Source: JBCCFK01 sp965262315 | GTDB lineage: Bacteria; Actinomycetota; Acidimicrobiia; Acidimicrobiales; UBA8592 | DNA: 35,243 nt | Reading direction: 5' to 3' | NCBI GenBank assembly: GCA_965262315.1 | Contig: CBDHFJ010000030.1 | Location: forward strand, 1 to 35,243 | Shown here: positions 1 to 8,151 of the stretch, piece after piece | How the letters are laid out: the number at the start of each line of letters is the position of its first letter | Numbering within the stretch: the stretch's first letter is position 1 | The notes under the pieces: generated by a model | What the model saw: only the letters and a program-made list of their open reading frames with translations | Told to the model about the DNA's origin: nothing | Database searches by the model: none | Position numbers and translations under genes: made by a program

Positions 1-1
1 C

Positions 2-3000
2 GAGGAGGCGCCCGGGCGACGCCCAGCCGTCGACGCCGCGAACTTCGACGGGCTGGCCGACCGGCTCGTGGCGCCGACGCTGCACGTGAAGCTCGTCGAG
101 GGCGCCGCCGACGCCGAGATCGCCGCGTTGTTGGACGAACCCAGGCTCCGCGCGGCAGGAGTCACCGCGGCACCACTGTTCCCCGATGCCACCTCGCGTG
201 CGGATGGCGAGGTCGACCTCACCCGGTGGTGGCGACTGGAGCTCGAACGCTCCTACCGGGCGCGGTCGGTCCTCAGGGTCCTCAACGCCGAACCCACCGT
301 CGAGGCGGCGCTCGCCGCACCCGACCTGGCCTCGGCATCGCTGGCGCAGACCACCGTGGACTTCGAACCCAACCAGACGCACCGGGACCCCGCGCCCGCC
401 GGCGTGGACGCCGACCATGCGGCGACGATCCCGGGGGGCACCGGCACCGGCGTGAAGCTCACCGACGTGGAGTACTCCTGGAACACCGCCCACGAGGATC
501 TGGTCGACACCGTCGGGACCGAGATCGCCAACGGCACCCCCGCCGACCCCTTCGACGGGGTCGTGACCTGCCCGACCTGCCACGGCACCGCCGTACTCGG
601 CGTCATCGCCGCCGAGGACAACGGCTTCGGTGTCACCGGCATCGCTCCCGATGCCGACATCCAACTCGTCAACACCTTCACCGCCGACACCGGCCAGGAG
701 CTGGCGGCGGCCATCGACCTCGCCGCGGCGAACAGCCAGGCCGGCGACGTCATCCTCGTCGAACAACAGCTCTGTCCGGTCCCGATCATCGGTGGCACCT
801 GCGTGCCCGGCTGGCTCCCGGTCGAGTGGTTCCCGAGCTACTACGACGTCATCGTCGCCGCCGTGGACAAGGACGTCCACGTGGTGCAGGCAGGAGGCAA
901 CGGCGGCCGCGACGTCGATGCGGAGCTCGTCTTCCCCGATTCCGGCTCGATCATCGTCGGCGCCGGCAACGCACCCGGCTGCAACGCGTTCTTCCCGACC
1001 GCTCCGCCGAACGGACGGCTCTGGTTCTCGAACCACGGCGAGCGCATCGACCTCCAGGCGCACGGCGCGTGCGTGTGGACCACCGGCAGCGAAGGAGGCG
1101 GCACCGACCCCGACGACGCACGCTCCTACACGAACGGATTCACCGGCACCTCCAGCGCGTCCGCGATCGTCGCCGGTGCCGTGGCTTCGTTGGCCGGCGT
1201 CGCCGCCGATGCGGACACGCCGCTCGATCCGGCCCAGATGCGGGCGCTGCTGCGAGCCACGGGGACCCCGCAGGACACCTCGGTCGACCCACTGCCCATC
1301 GGGCCCATGCCCGACCTGCGCTCGGCCATCGATCGGCTCCTGACCGGACCGCTGGACGCTCCCGACAACGACGATCTCGCCGACGCCACTCGGCTGTTGC
1401 CGCCGGTCACCGTGCTGTTCGACACACCCGGCGCCTCGGTCGAACCCGGCGAGCCCGTCGCGACGTGCGGATTTCCGGACACCACCGTGTGGTTCGAGCT
1501 GGTGCCCGAGCGCGACCTGGACGTCCGGATCGTGGTGACGGGGCAGGGAGCGACTCCGTCCCTCGCCGTCTGGCGCTCGATCGGTGGGGGTCTCCTGGCC
1601 GAGCAGGCATGTCGCACCAGCGCCGAGGCGGGTGCTGCCACGCACCTCCGCCTGCTCGCAGGTGAGACCTACCTGGTGCAGGTGGGGAACACACGTGGGG
1701 CGCCGGTCACCCTCGACCTCGGAGCCGGCCCCGCGTGCGACATCGATGGCGATGGTGTGGGTGACCTGCTCGTGGGGGTGCCGGGTGAGTCCATCAACGG
1801 CCTGGAGGAGGCCGGCGCGGTCACGACCCTGTACGGCGATCGGGCGCTGTTCGCCGGAGCCGACGTCGAGGCGCCGCTGGTCCACGCCGACAGCCCCGAC
1901 GTGGCCGCGGTCGCGGCCGCCGGCGATCGGTTCGGGTCGGCGCTGGCCTGTGGCGACATCGACGGCGACGGCTATGACGACGCCGTGATCGGTATCGACG
2001 GGCGGGATTGGCGATCGCGAGAGGACGCCGGGGCCGTGCTCGTCCTGCCGGGCGGTCCCGACGGCCTCGACCCGACCCGAGACCGGCTCATCACCCAGGC
2101 AACCGGCAGGGTCCCCGGCCGTCCCGAGGCGGGAGATCGGTTCGGCAGCGCCGTCGCCGTCGGCGACGTGAACGGCGACGGGTACCACGACGTGGTCATC
2201 GCGGCCGAGGGCGAGGGCATCCGGGGACGGTCGGGCGCCGGTTGGGTGGTCGTCCTCGACGGCGGCCCCGATGGTGTCGACACCTCCGGCGGCAGGGTCC
2301 TGCACCAGCGCGTGGCGGGGATCCCGGGTCGGGCCGAGGCCGGTGACGCGTTCGGCGCGACGCTGGCCGTCGCAGACCTGAACGGCGATTCCTACGCCGA
2401 GGTCGCGATCGGCGTACCGGCCGAGGGCATCGACGGCCGAGCCGACGTCGGCCTGGTCACGGTGATCGATGGCTCACCGGCGGGCGCCGACCCCGCCACG
2501 GCCCGTTGGTATCGCCCCGGCCAGAGCGGGCTCGCGATCGATGTCGTCGAAGGGACCCGCTTCGGTGCCGGCCTCGCGATCGGCGATGGGAACGAGGACG
2601 GGCACGCCGACCTCTTCGTCACGGCCCCCGGCGCCGCCGACGCGGCAGGGGCCGTCGCCGCGTTCCTCGGCGGGCCTGGTGGGTTGACCGGTGCGGTCAC
2701 CGTGGACGTGGGCTCGCCCGGCGCCGGCGGCCTCCGGCACGGCGCACCCGTCGCGATCGGGGACATCGACGGCGACGACGCACCCGAGCTCGTGTCGGGC
2801 GATCCCACCGCACTGCCCGGTGACGACCCGGCGCTGGCGGACGGAGGCCGGGTGTTGGTGCGCACGATTGCGGACGCCACGCTCCGGCTCGTGGCCGCGG
2901 GCACCCTCGACCAGGACACGACCGGTGTCCGCGGGGCCGCAGCCGCCGGGGATCGCTTCGGCCACGTGGTGCTGATCCGTGATCTGGACGACGACGGCTT

Positions 3001-3187
3001 CGCCGACCTGGTGATCGGCGTGCCGGGCGAGCGCGTCCACGGCGCCCCGAGGGCGGGCATGATCGCGTTGATCCCGGGCAGTGCAGCTGGCCTCGCCCTG
3101 AACGCCGACCTCCGCGTCCACCAGCGGACACTCGGGGTCGGTGGCGTGAGAGAAGCCGGCGACGCCTTCGGCTCCAGCCTCGGGTAG
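2..3187 (+). CDS. Exported S8 (subtilisin-like) serine protease with C-terminal FG-GAP beta-propeller, 5' partial
   Basis: The frame is open to the left edge of the window, so the N-terminus and any signal peptide are missing. Residues here are counted from the GTG at 68. The catalytic triad of family S8 is visible: Asp133 (KLTDVEYSW), His172 (CHGTAVLGV) and Ser362 (GTSSASAIVAGA), with a likely oxyanion Asn278 (AGGNGG). The usual Pro after the GTSxA motif is Ala. Residues about 433-553 look like a PPC-type beta-sandwich (NDDLADAT start, GETYLVQV end). Residues about 555-1039 hold seven FG-GAP/calcium motifs (DxDGDG type) beginning near D558, D630, D700, D770, D840, D899 and D972, mostly about 70 residues apart, which fits a seven-bladed integrin-alpha-like propeller. 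Family knowledge predicts secretion and calcium binding. The substrate is unknown. It converges on carD with a six-base gap. Confidence 0.9.
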   Translation, partial: EEAPGRRPAVDAANFDGLADRLVAPTLHVKLVEGAADAEIAALLDEPRLRAAGVTAAPLFPDATSRADGEVDLTRWWRLELERSYRARSVLRVLNAEPTVEAALAAPDLASASLAQTTVDFEPNQTHRDPAPAGVDADHAATIPGGTGTGVKLTDVEYSWNTAHEDLVDTVGTEIANGTPADPFDGVVTCPTCHGTAVLGVIAAEDNGFGVTGIAPDADIQLVNTFTADTGQELAAAIDLAAANSQAGDVILVEQQLCPVPIIGGTCVPGWLPVEWFPSYYDVIVAAVDKDVHVVQAGGNGGRDVDAELVFPDSGSIIVGAGNAPGCNAFFPTAPPNGRLWFSNHGERIDLQAHGACVWTTGSEGGGTDPDDARSYTNGFTGTSSASAIVAGAVASLAGVAADADTPLDPAQMRALLRATGTPQDTSVDPLPIGPMPDLRSAIDRLLTGPLDAPDNDDLADATRLLPPVTVLFDTPGASVEPGEPVATCGFPDTTVWFELVPERDLDVRIVVTGQGATPSLAVWRSIGGGLLAEQACRTSAEAGAATHLRLLAGETYLVQVGNTRGAPVTLDLGAGPACDIDGDGVGDLLVGVPGESINGLEEAGAVTTLYGDRALFAGADVEAPLVHADSPDVAAVAAAGDRFGSALACGDIDGDGYDDAVIGIDGRDWRSREDAGAVLVLPGGPDGLDPTRDRLITQATGRVPGRPEAGDRFGSAVAVGDVNGDGYHDVVIAAEGEGIRGRSGAGWVVVLDGGPDGVDTSGGRVLHQRVAGIPGRAEAGDAFGATLAVADLNGDSYAEVAIGVPAEGIDGRADVGLVTVIDGSPAGADPATARWYRPGQSGLAIDVVEGTRFGAGLAIGDGNEDGHADLFVTAPGAADAAGAVAAFLGGPGGLTGAVTVDVGSPGAGGLRHGAPVAIGDIDGDDAPELVSGDPTALPGDDPALADGGRVLVRTIADATLRLVAAGTLDQDTTGVRGAAAAGDRFGHVVLIRDLDDDGFADLVIGVPGERVHGAPRAGMIALIPGSAAGLALNADLRVHQRTLGVGGVREAGDAFGSSLG

Positions 3188-3193
3188 CGGGAC

Positions 3194-3673
3194 TCAGACC
3201 AGGGCCGAGTCGACCTTGTCCATGGCGTCGTCCTCGGAGACGTCGAGGGCGAAGCTGAGCTCGGACACGAGCACGTTGCGCGCCTTGTTGTAGAGCGTCT
3301 TCTCGCCGGCGGAGAGGCCCTTCTCGCGGTCACGCAGGGCCAGGTTCCGGACGACCTCGGCGACCTGGTAGACGTCGCCGCTCTTGAGCTTCTCCTGGTG
3401 GTTCTTGAACCGGCGCGACCAGTTGGCGGGCTCTCGTACGTCGCGACGTTGGAGCACCTCGAAGAGGTCCTCGACGTCCTCGCCCGAGATCGGCCAACGC
3501 ATGCCGACCTCTTCGGCCTTGTCGACCGGCACCGACAGGGTCATCTCGCCGTGCGCCATCCGCAGGACCAGGTACTCGGTCTTCTCACCGAAGACCTCCT
3601 TGGTCTCCTTCTTCTCGATGATGGCCGCCCCATGGTGGGGGTAGACGACTCGATCGCCAGCCTTGAACGCCAT
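3194..3673 (-). CDS. carD: CarD family RNA polymerase-binding transcription regulator
   Basis: The 159-residue protein starts MAFKAGDRVVYPHHG and has the CarD/CdnL layout: an N-terminal Tudor-like RNA-polymerase-interaction domain (to about residue 65) and a helical DNA-binding C-terminal domain (WSRRFKNHQEKLKSGD, LSAGEKTLYNKARNVL). In actinobacteria CarD binds the RNA polymerase beta subunit and stabilises the open complex at many promoters, including rRNA promoters. I chose the ATG at 3673 because the protein then begins exactly at the conserved family start and has a purine-rich stretch (AGGGAG) just upstream. The frame stays open to 3787 but that extension is not family-like. It is divergent from the aquaporin, sharing the 236-base region 3674-3909, where I saw no clear promoter. 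The length matches the mycobacterial protein (about 160). Confidence 0.95.
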   Translation of the reverse strand: MAFKAGDRVVYPHHGAAIIEKKETKEVFGEKTEYLVLRMAHGEMTLSVPVDKAEEVGMRWPISGEDVEDLFEVLQRRDVREPANWSRRFKNHQEKLKSGDVYQVAEVVRNLALRDREKGLSAGEKTLYNKARNVLVSELSFALDVSEDDAMDKVDSALV

Positions 3674-3909
3674 TGGTCTCCCTCGAAGGAAAAGTGCTCG
3701 ACCTCCAAGGATGCCAGGCGGAACGGGGGTTCGCACCCCGGTCGTGGCGGTTTCGCAGCCACGTCTGGGAGCGGACCCGCGAACCACGGGCGTTCCGGCG
3801 ACGACGGTGCCTGCCCCTGAGTCTTTTGAACCAGGACCGACCGCAGACGTAGCCTCCTCACGCGGCGATCCAGCTGCCGGGCGGACACTGCCACAAGGGG
3901 AATTGACAA

Positions 3910-4995
3910 ATGAGAAGCATGAAGATCGTGACCGCGGAAGCGGTCGGGACGTTCATCCTGATGCTCGGCGGTCCGGGGACCGCCGTGCTCGCCGGCGATC
4001 GCGTCGGCGTGTTGGGGATCGCGCTGGGCTTCGGCTTCGCGCTGTTGATCGCGGCCTACGCGATCGGCCCGATCTCGGGATGCCACATCAATCCGGCGGT
4101 GACCCTCGGGTTGGCCGTCACCCGCAAGATCGAAATGGCGCGGGTCCCGAGCTATGTCATCGGCCAGGTGGCCGGCGCCATCCTGGGTGCCTTCGCGATC
4201 TGGGGGATCCGGAAGGGGGCCTTCGACGACTTCGACGCCGCCCCCGACACCTTCGCCGCCAACCTGTGGGGCGAGGCCAACGGGTTCTACAACTTCGGCG
4301 CCATGGCGATCACCGAGATCCTGATGACCGCGGTGCTCGTGCTGGTGGTGCTGACCACGACGCGCAGGGGCTTCCCGGTCGCCTCGATCGGCCTGGCCGT
4401 CGGAATCACGCTGGCGTTGATCCACCTGATCAGCATCCCGGTCGACAACACGTCGGTGAATCCCGTCCGCAGCCTCGGCATGGCCGTGTTCGCCGGCGGG
4501 GACGCCATCGAGCAACTCTGGGCCTTCATCCTGTTCCCGCTCATCGGTGCGATCGTCGGGGTGCTGGTGTGGCTGGCCATCGACGACGCCACCCTCGAGG
4601 ACACCATGCTCGACGAGACCGGGCTGGTCGGCGTGCGCGACCGCGTGATCGACCTCACCGGCCACGACGAGGCCTCCCGCACGCTGCCTGGCGGTCCTGG
4701 TGCCGGATCGGCCGGTGCGGGGCTCGGCGACTCGGTGCAGGGATTCGCCTCGGCGCCCAGCGCCACCATCACCGCAGCCGACCTCCATCCGTACGGAGAG
4801 GGATCCCACGCGCCGCTCGCCGACCCCAGGTCCATGCCCGACGGCTATCCGATCAAGGGCAACGTCGACTCGATGCTCTACCACCGCACCGACAGCCGGA
4901 ACTACGGCGCCACGGTGGCCGAGGTCTGGTTCGACACCCCCGAGCGGGCGGAGGCCGCGGGCTTCTCGCTGGCCAAGACCCACCCGAAGGCCTGA
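3910..4995 (+). CDS. Aquaporin (MIP family) with an unusual C-terminal extension
   Basis: Residues 1-227 are a six-helix MIP channel closely resembling E. coli AqpZ. The first half-helix motif is HINPAVT (NPA 61-63). The second is NTSVNPVRS, so the usual NPA is NPV (184-186). The AqpZ selectivity-filter residues are kept at the equivalent positions (Phe41, His172, Thr181, Arg187), which predicts water rather than glycerol transport. Residues 228-361 are extra: an acidic and Gly/Ala-rich linker, then about 52 residues with YPIKGN, SMLYH and AEVWFDTPERAEAAGF. This resembles the short domain labelled 'sunset' in actinobacterial proteins, related in pattern to Ada-type metal-binding modules but without cysteines; that identification is from memory. 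AGGGG lies about ten bases before the ATG. The receptor-like channel gene follows after 56 bases. Confidence 0.9.
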   Translation: MRSMKIVTAEAVGTFILMLGGPGTAVLAGDRVGVLGIALGFGFALLIAAYAIGPISGCHINPAVTLGLAVTRKIEMARVPSYVIGQVAGAILGAFAIWGIRKGAFDDFDAAPDTFAANLWGEANGFYNFGAMAITEILMTAVLVLVVLTTTRRGFPVASIGLAVGITLALIHLISIPVDNTSVNPVRSLGMAVFAGGDAIEQLWAFILFPLIGAIVGVLVWLAIDDATLEDTMLDETGLVGVRDRVIDLTGHDEASRTLPGGPGAGSAGAGLGDSVQGFASAPSATITAADLHPYGEGSHAPLADPRSMPDGYPIKGNVDSMLYHRTDSRNYGATVAEVWFDTPERAEAAGFSLAKTHPKA

Positions 4996-5051
4996 ACCGC
5001 GCCCCGAACCCGATGCGGCGGAGCCGCCGTCGGGTCGGCAGAATGTGGCCC

Positions 5052-6185
5052 ATGGCCACCCACCAACGCCGTGGACTCGTCGCGCTCGTGCTGATCGCGG
5101 CGCTGCTCGGGATCCTCCAGGGGGATCGAGCAGCAGCCCAGGACGAGCCCGACGTGCTCGACGTGTCGGGCCGCACGGTGGTCGTCGCCACCAAGGCGCT
5201 CGACCCGTTCGTGATCGTCGACAGCCCCGACCCCGACGGGTCGGGGCTGCGCGGCTACAGCATCGACGTGTGGAACGAGCTGGCCGACCGGCTCGGCCTG
5301 ACCACCGAGTGGGTCGTCCAGGAGTCGGTGGGCGACATCCTCGAGAGTGTCCGGGTCGGCGAGGCGGACGTCGCCATCGCCGGGATCTCCATGACGGCCG
5401 AGCGCGAGACGGTCATCGACTTCGCCCACCCGTACTTCGACTCGGGCCTCCAGGTCGTCACCCAGCCGTCCGGTGGCAAGGGCACCCTGGAGTCGCTCTT
5501 CGACGTCATCACCAGTGGCACGGTGTTGGCCCTGGCCGGCGGCCTGTTGCTGCTGGTGGCGGTGGTGGCCCACCTCGTCTGGTGGACCGAGCGGCGCCAC
5601 AACCCGGAGTTCCCGCACGAGTACCGGAAGGGCATCGCCGAGGCGCTCTGGTGGTCGTCGGTGAGCATCGTGACCGGGGGAGAGGCGGTCAAGGACATCC
5701 GTCGGCCGCTGTCTCGCATCCTGGCGCTGATGTGGATGGTGATCGGCCTGTTCCTGATCGCCTTCGTGACCGCCCAGGCGGCGTCCTCGCTGACGGTCAA
5801 CGAGCTCCAGGCCGACATCACGGGGCTGGAGGACCTGCCCGGCAACAGCGTGGTGACGGTGGCGGGCACGGTGGGGGAGACCTTCCTCCGCGACGCCAAC
5901 ATCGCGGTCACCGGCGTCGCCGATGTCGACGAGGCCCTCGAGGCGGTCGTCGACGAGCGCTTCGACGCCGTGGTGTACGACGCCCCGGTGCTGGCCTATC
6001 GGGTGAACACCGACTACTCGGGACGGCTGGAACTGGCCGGTTCGACCTTCGCCCCGGATCCCTACGGGATCGCGCTGACCCAGGGATCGGACCTGCGCGA
6101 ACCGATCAACGCGGAGCTCCTCGAGATCTCCCGGGACGGCACGCTCGACACCCTCAACCAGAAGTGGTTGGGCACGGCGCGCTGA
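5052..6185 (+). CDS. Bacterial ionotropic glutamate receptor-like channel (GluR0-type)
   Basis: The 377-residue protein has a signal peptide (1-30, AAAQ end). A type-3 periplasmic amino-acid-binding domain is split by a membrane insertion: lobe 1 about 40-150, TM1 about 155-178, re-entrant pore about 196-212, TM2 about 221-243, then lobe 2 to the end. This order is that of GluR0-type ligand-gated channels rather than of an ABC-transporter binding protein. The MTAERE motif with Arg118 matches the ligand alpha-carboxylate site, and Asp310 (VVYDAP) matches the amino-group ligand. After TM2, TAQAASSLTV parallels the SYTANLA region of receptors. The pore lacks TVGYGD and reads IVTGGE at that place. 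The ATG at 5052 precedes a good signal peptide; an in-frame ATG at 5043 is possible. Likely ligand: an amino acid (inference). Confidence 0.85.
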   Translation: MATHQRRGLVALVLIAALLGILQGDRAAAQDEPDVLDVSGRTVVVATKALDPFVIVDSPDPDGSGLRGYSIDVWNELADRLGLTTEWVVQESVGDILESVRVGEADVAIAGISMTAERETVIDFAHPYFDSGLQVVTQPSGGKGTLESLFDVITSGTVLALAGGLLLLVAVVAHLVWWTERRHNPEFPHEYRKGIAEALWWSSVSIVTGGEAVKDIRRPLSRILALMWMVIGLFLIAFVTAQAASSLTVNELQADITGLEDLPGNSVVTVAGTVGETFLRDANIAVTGVADVDEALEAVVDERFDAVVYDAPVLAYRVNTDYSGRLELAGSTFAPDPYGIALTQGSDLREPINAELLEISRDGTLDTLNQKWLGTAR

Positions 6186-6243
6186 CCTCCGCGGGCGGCG
6201 AGCGTCCCCGTCGCTGTCACACCCCCTCGGTAGGGTCACATCC

Positions 6244-7818
6244 ATGGCTGACGAGACCCAGGCCGACCCACTCGGCACCACCCGCACCCGTGGCACCGCC
6301 ACCGCGGCGTTCGGTGCCGGGCGACGCGAGAACCACGACGCCAGCGACTTCTACAGTCGCTTCACCCCACCCGAGATCTCGGCCGACGACACGGTGAACC
6401 GGGTGCCCGAGGCCATCCTCGCCGATCCGGTGAAGGTGGCCGACAGCCGTTCGATCGCCGATGTCCTGCCCGCCAACAGCGTGGCGTTGGTCGTCACCTC
6501 ACCGCCCTACTTCGTCGGCAAGGAGTACGAGCTCGCGGTGACCGGCGATCCCGACACCCGGGACTCGGTGCCGTCGGTGCCCACGTCCTACATCGAGTAC
6601 CTCGAGATGCTCCACGACGTGTTCCGGTCCTGCCTGACCGTGCTCGAACCCGGCGGGCGGATCGCTGTCAACGTGGCCAACCTCGGGCGCAAGCCGTACC
6701 GGTCGTTGTCGGCCGACATCATCTCCATCCTCCAGGACGACCTCGGCATGCTGCTGCGGGGCGAGATCATCTGGCAGAAGGCCGAGGGGGCCACCGGCTC
6801 GGTGGCGTGGGGGTCGTACCGCAAGGCCACCAACCCGGTCCTGCGCGACCTGACCGAGCGGGTCATCGTGGCCAGCAAGGGTCGGTTCGACCGGGCGGTG
6901 CCCCGTGGTCGGGAGGAGAAGGGTCTGCCCTTCACGTCCACGCTGAGCGCCGACGACTTCATGGAGGCGACCCTCGACGTGTGGAAGATCGCCCCGGAGT
7001 CCGCCCGGCGGGTGCAACATCCGGCGCCGTTCCCCCTCGAGCTGCCCCGGCGGCTCATCGACCTCTACACCTATCGCGACGACGTGGTGCTGGATCCGTT
7101 CCTCGGCTCCGGAACCACGCTGGTCGCCGCCGAGCGGACCGAGCGGCGCGGGATCGGCTTCGATCTCGATCCCGAGTACGCCGCGATCGCCCGCCAGCGC
7201 CTCGAGGCCGAGCGTCAGCGCCCGAAGGTGCGCTTCTACGAGGTGCAGGGTGCCGACGCACTGCCCATGGAAGTGCCCGACGACGGCCAGGATCGCATCG
7301 AGCACTTCCAGGCGCGTGCCACCAGCGAGGGCAAGAAGGCGGCCGACATCGCCGAACAGGTGCTGGTCGACGCCGGCTTCGAGATCGTCAAGGAGAAGCC
7401 CAAGATCCCGAAGCTGGGGTTGCAGTTCAACTTCCTGGTCGCTTCCCAGGACGGCACCCAGTACTACGTGGACGTCTCCGGAGCCTTCACCACGGTGCGC
7501 CCCGGCCTGATGCGAACGGACACGCTCTGGAAGCTGTTGGGGCGGGTGCACGTGCTCAAGGCCCAGGAGGACCCCAAGAACCCCAGCCGGGTCCTGGTGC
7601 TGACCTCCAATCTGCCCAACGCAGGGTCCGAGGGCGACAAGGCGTTGCGGGCCGTCGGCCCCAGCGGCGTCTTCGATGCCATCGAGATGTTCGACGACGC
7701 GGGCGGGGTCCAGCGGCTCGCGGCGTACGCTGCCGGTGCGGGCGTGCCGCTCGAGGGGTTCTGGGACGAGACCGACGTCGATGCGTTCGAGCCCTTCGAC
7801 GCCGAGCACATGGTCTGA
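6244..7818 (+). CDS. Beta-class DNA methyltransferase (SPPY type) with additional C-terminal nuclease-like domain
   Basis: The 524-residue protein has methyltransferase motif IV (VVTSPPYF, SPPY at 86-89) ahead of motif I/X (DPFLGSGTTLVAAE, 284-297; then GIGFDLDP). That is the circular order of beta-class N4-cytosine or N6-adenine DNA methyltransferases. SPPY favours either N4mC or N6mA, so the modified base is unclear. Residues about 355-500 are not part of the methyltransferase fold. They contain EGKKAADIAEQVL, then LGLQFNFLVASQDG and YYVDVSGAF, then RTDTLWKLLGRVHVL. This alternation resembles a PD-(D/E)XK core, but the expected ExK is DVS, so activity is doubtful (inference). It is the first gene of a close-packed run: three bases separate it from the 109-residue gene. 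No strong ribosome-binding site was seen before the ATG. Confidence 0.88.
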   Translation: MADETQADPLGTTRTRGTATAAFGAGRRENHDASDFYSRFTPPEISADDTVNRVPEAILADPVKVADSRSIADVLPANSVALVVTSPPYFVGKEYELAVTGDPDTRDSVPSVPTSYIEYLEMLHDVFRSCLTVLEPGGRIAVNVANLGRKPYRSLSADIISILQDDLGMLLRGEIIWQKAEGATGSVAWGSYRKATNPVLRDLTERVIVASKGRFDRAVPRGREEKGLPFTSTLSADDFMEATLDVWKIAPESARRVQHPAPFPLELPRRLIDLYTYRDDVVLDPFLGSGTTLVAAERTERRGIGFDLDPEYAAIARQRLEAERQRPKVRFYEVQGADALPMEVPDDGQDRIEHFQARATSEGKKAADIAEQVLVDAGFEIVKEKPKIPKLGLQFNFLVASQDGTQYYVDVSGAFTTVRPGLMRTDTLWKLLGRVHVLKAQEDPKNPSRVLVLTSNLPNAGSEGDKALRAVGPSGVFDAIEMFDDAGGVQRLAAYAAGAGVPLEGFWDETDVDAFEPFDAEHMV

Positions 7819-7821
7819 CCC

Positions 7822-8151
7822 GTGCCCGCCGTCGCCACCGCCATCGTCCACACCGAGCCAGCGGCCGTCTTCCTGGCCGAGGACATCGACGTGTTGCACC
7901 GAGTGTTGGCGTTGGAGGTGGTGGCCCGCACCGATCCCACCATCCTCAACGGGCGAGCCGAGGAGATCCGCGAGGCGCTGCTCGAGGAGCGTTGGGGCGA
8001 CGCGGTGGTGACCTGGATTCGCGAGACGGGAACGGGGATCGACGTCTACACCAACTCGTCGGTGTACGCCGCAGACGACGTACCCGGCGACCTGATCGGG
8101 GCGCAGCTCCAGTTCTCGGCGCTGTTCCGCTCGTCGGGCGCCACCACCTGA
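7822..8151 (+). CDS. Small protein of unknown function in methyltransferase operon
   Basis: The 109-residue protein begins with GTG three bases after the methyltransferase stop, and its TGA overlaps the next ATG by one base (TGATG). I do not recognise a family. It has an acidic helical segment (EEIREALLEERWGD, about 54-67), a preceding helix with EDIDVLHRVLALEVV, and a C-terminal part rich in small and aromatic residues (YTNSSVYAADDV). No signal peptide, membrane segment, zinc ligands or helix-turn-helix is visible, so it does not look like a controller protein of a restriction-modification system. Base composition and third-position GC match the neighbours, and the tight overlaps argue that it is a real, translationally coupled member of the operon. 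Confidence 0.75.
   Translation: MPAVATAIVHTEPAAVFLAEDIDVLHRVLALEVVARTDPTILNGRAEEIREALLEERWGDAVVTWIRETGTGIDVYTNSSVYAADDVPGDLIGAQLQFSALFRSSGATT

Noticed and set aside
1900..3150. Repeated DNA blocks in the protease gene considered as CRISPR or DNA repeats
   Set aside because: They are in frame and encode diverged FG-GAP blades about 210 bases apart; no short identical repeats with spacers.
3541..4983. Long open frame (480 codons) on the minus strand opposite the aquaporin
   Set aside because: Low-complexity Arg/Gly/His/Asp-rich translation typical of antisense GC-rich DNA; the plus-strand aquaporin and CarD explain the region.
3663..5051. Upstream extension of the glutamate-receptor-like gene
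   Set aside because: Overlaps the aquaporin in another frame and has Arg-rich nonsense translation; a signal peptide begins at 5052.
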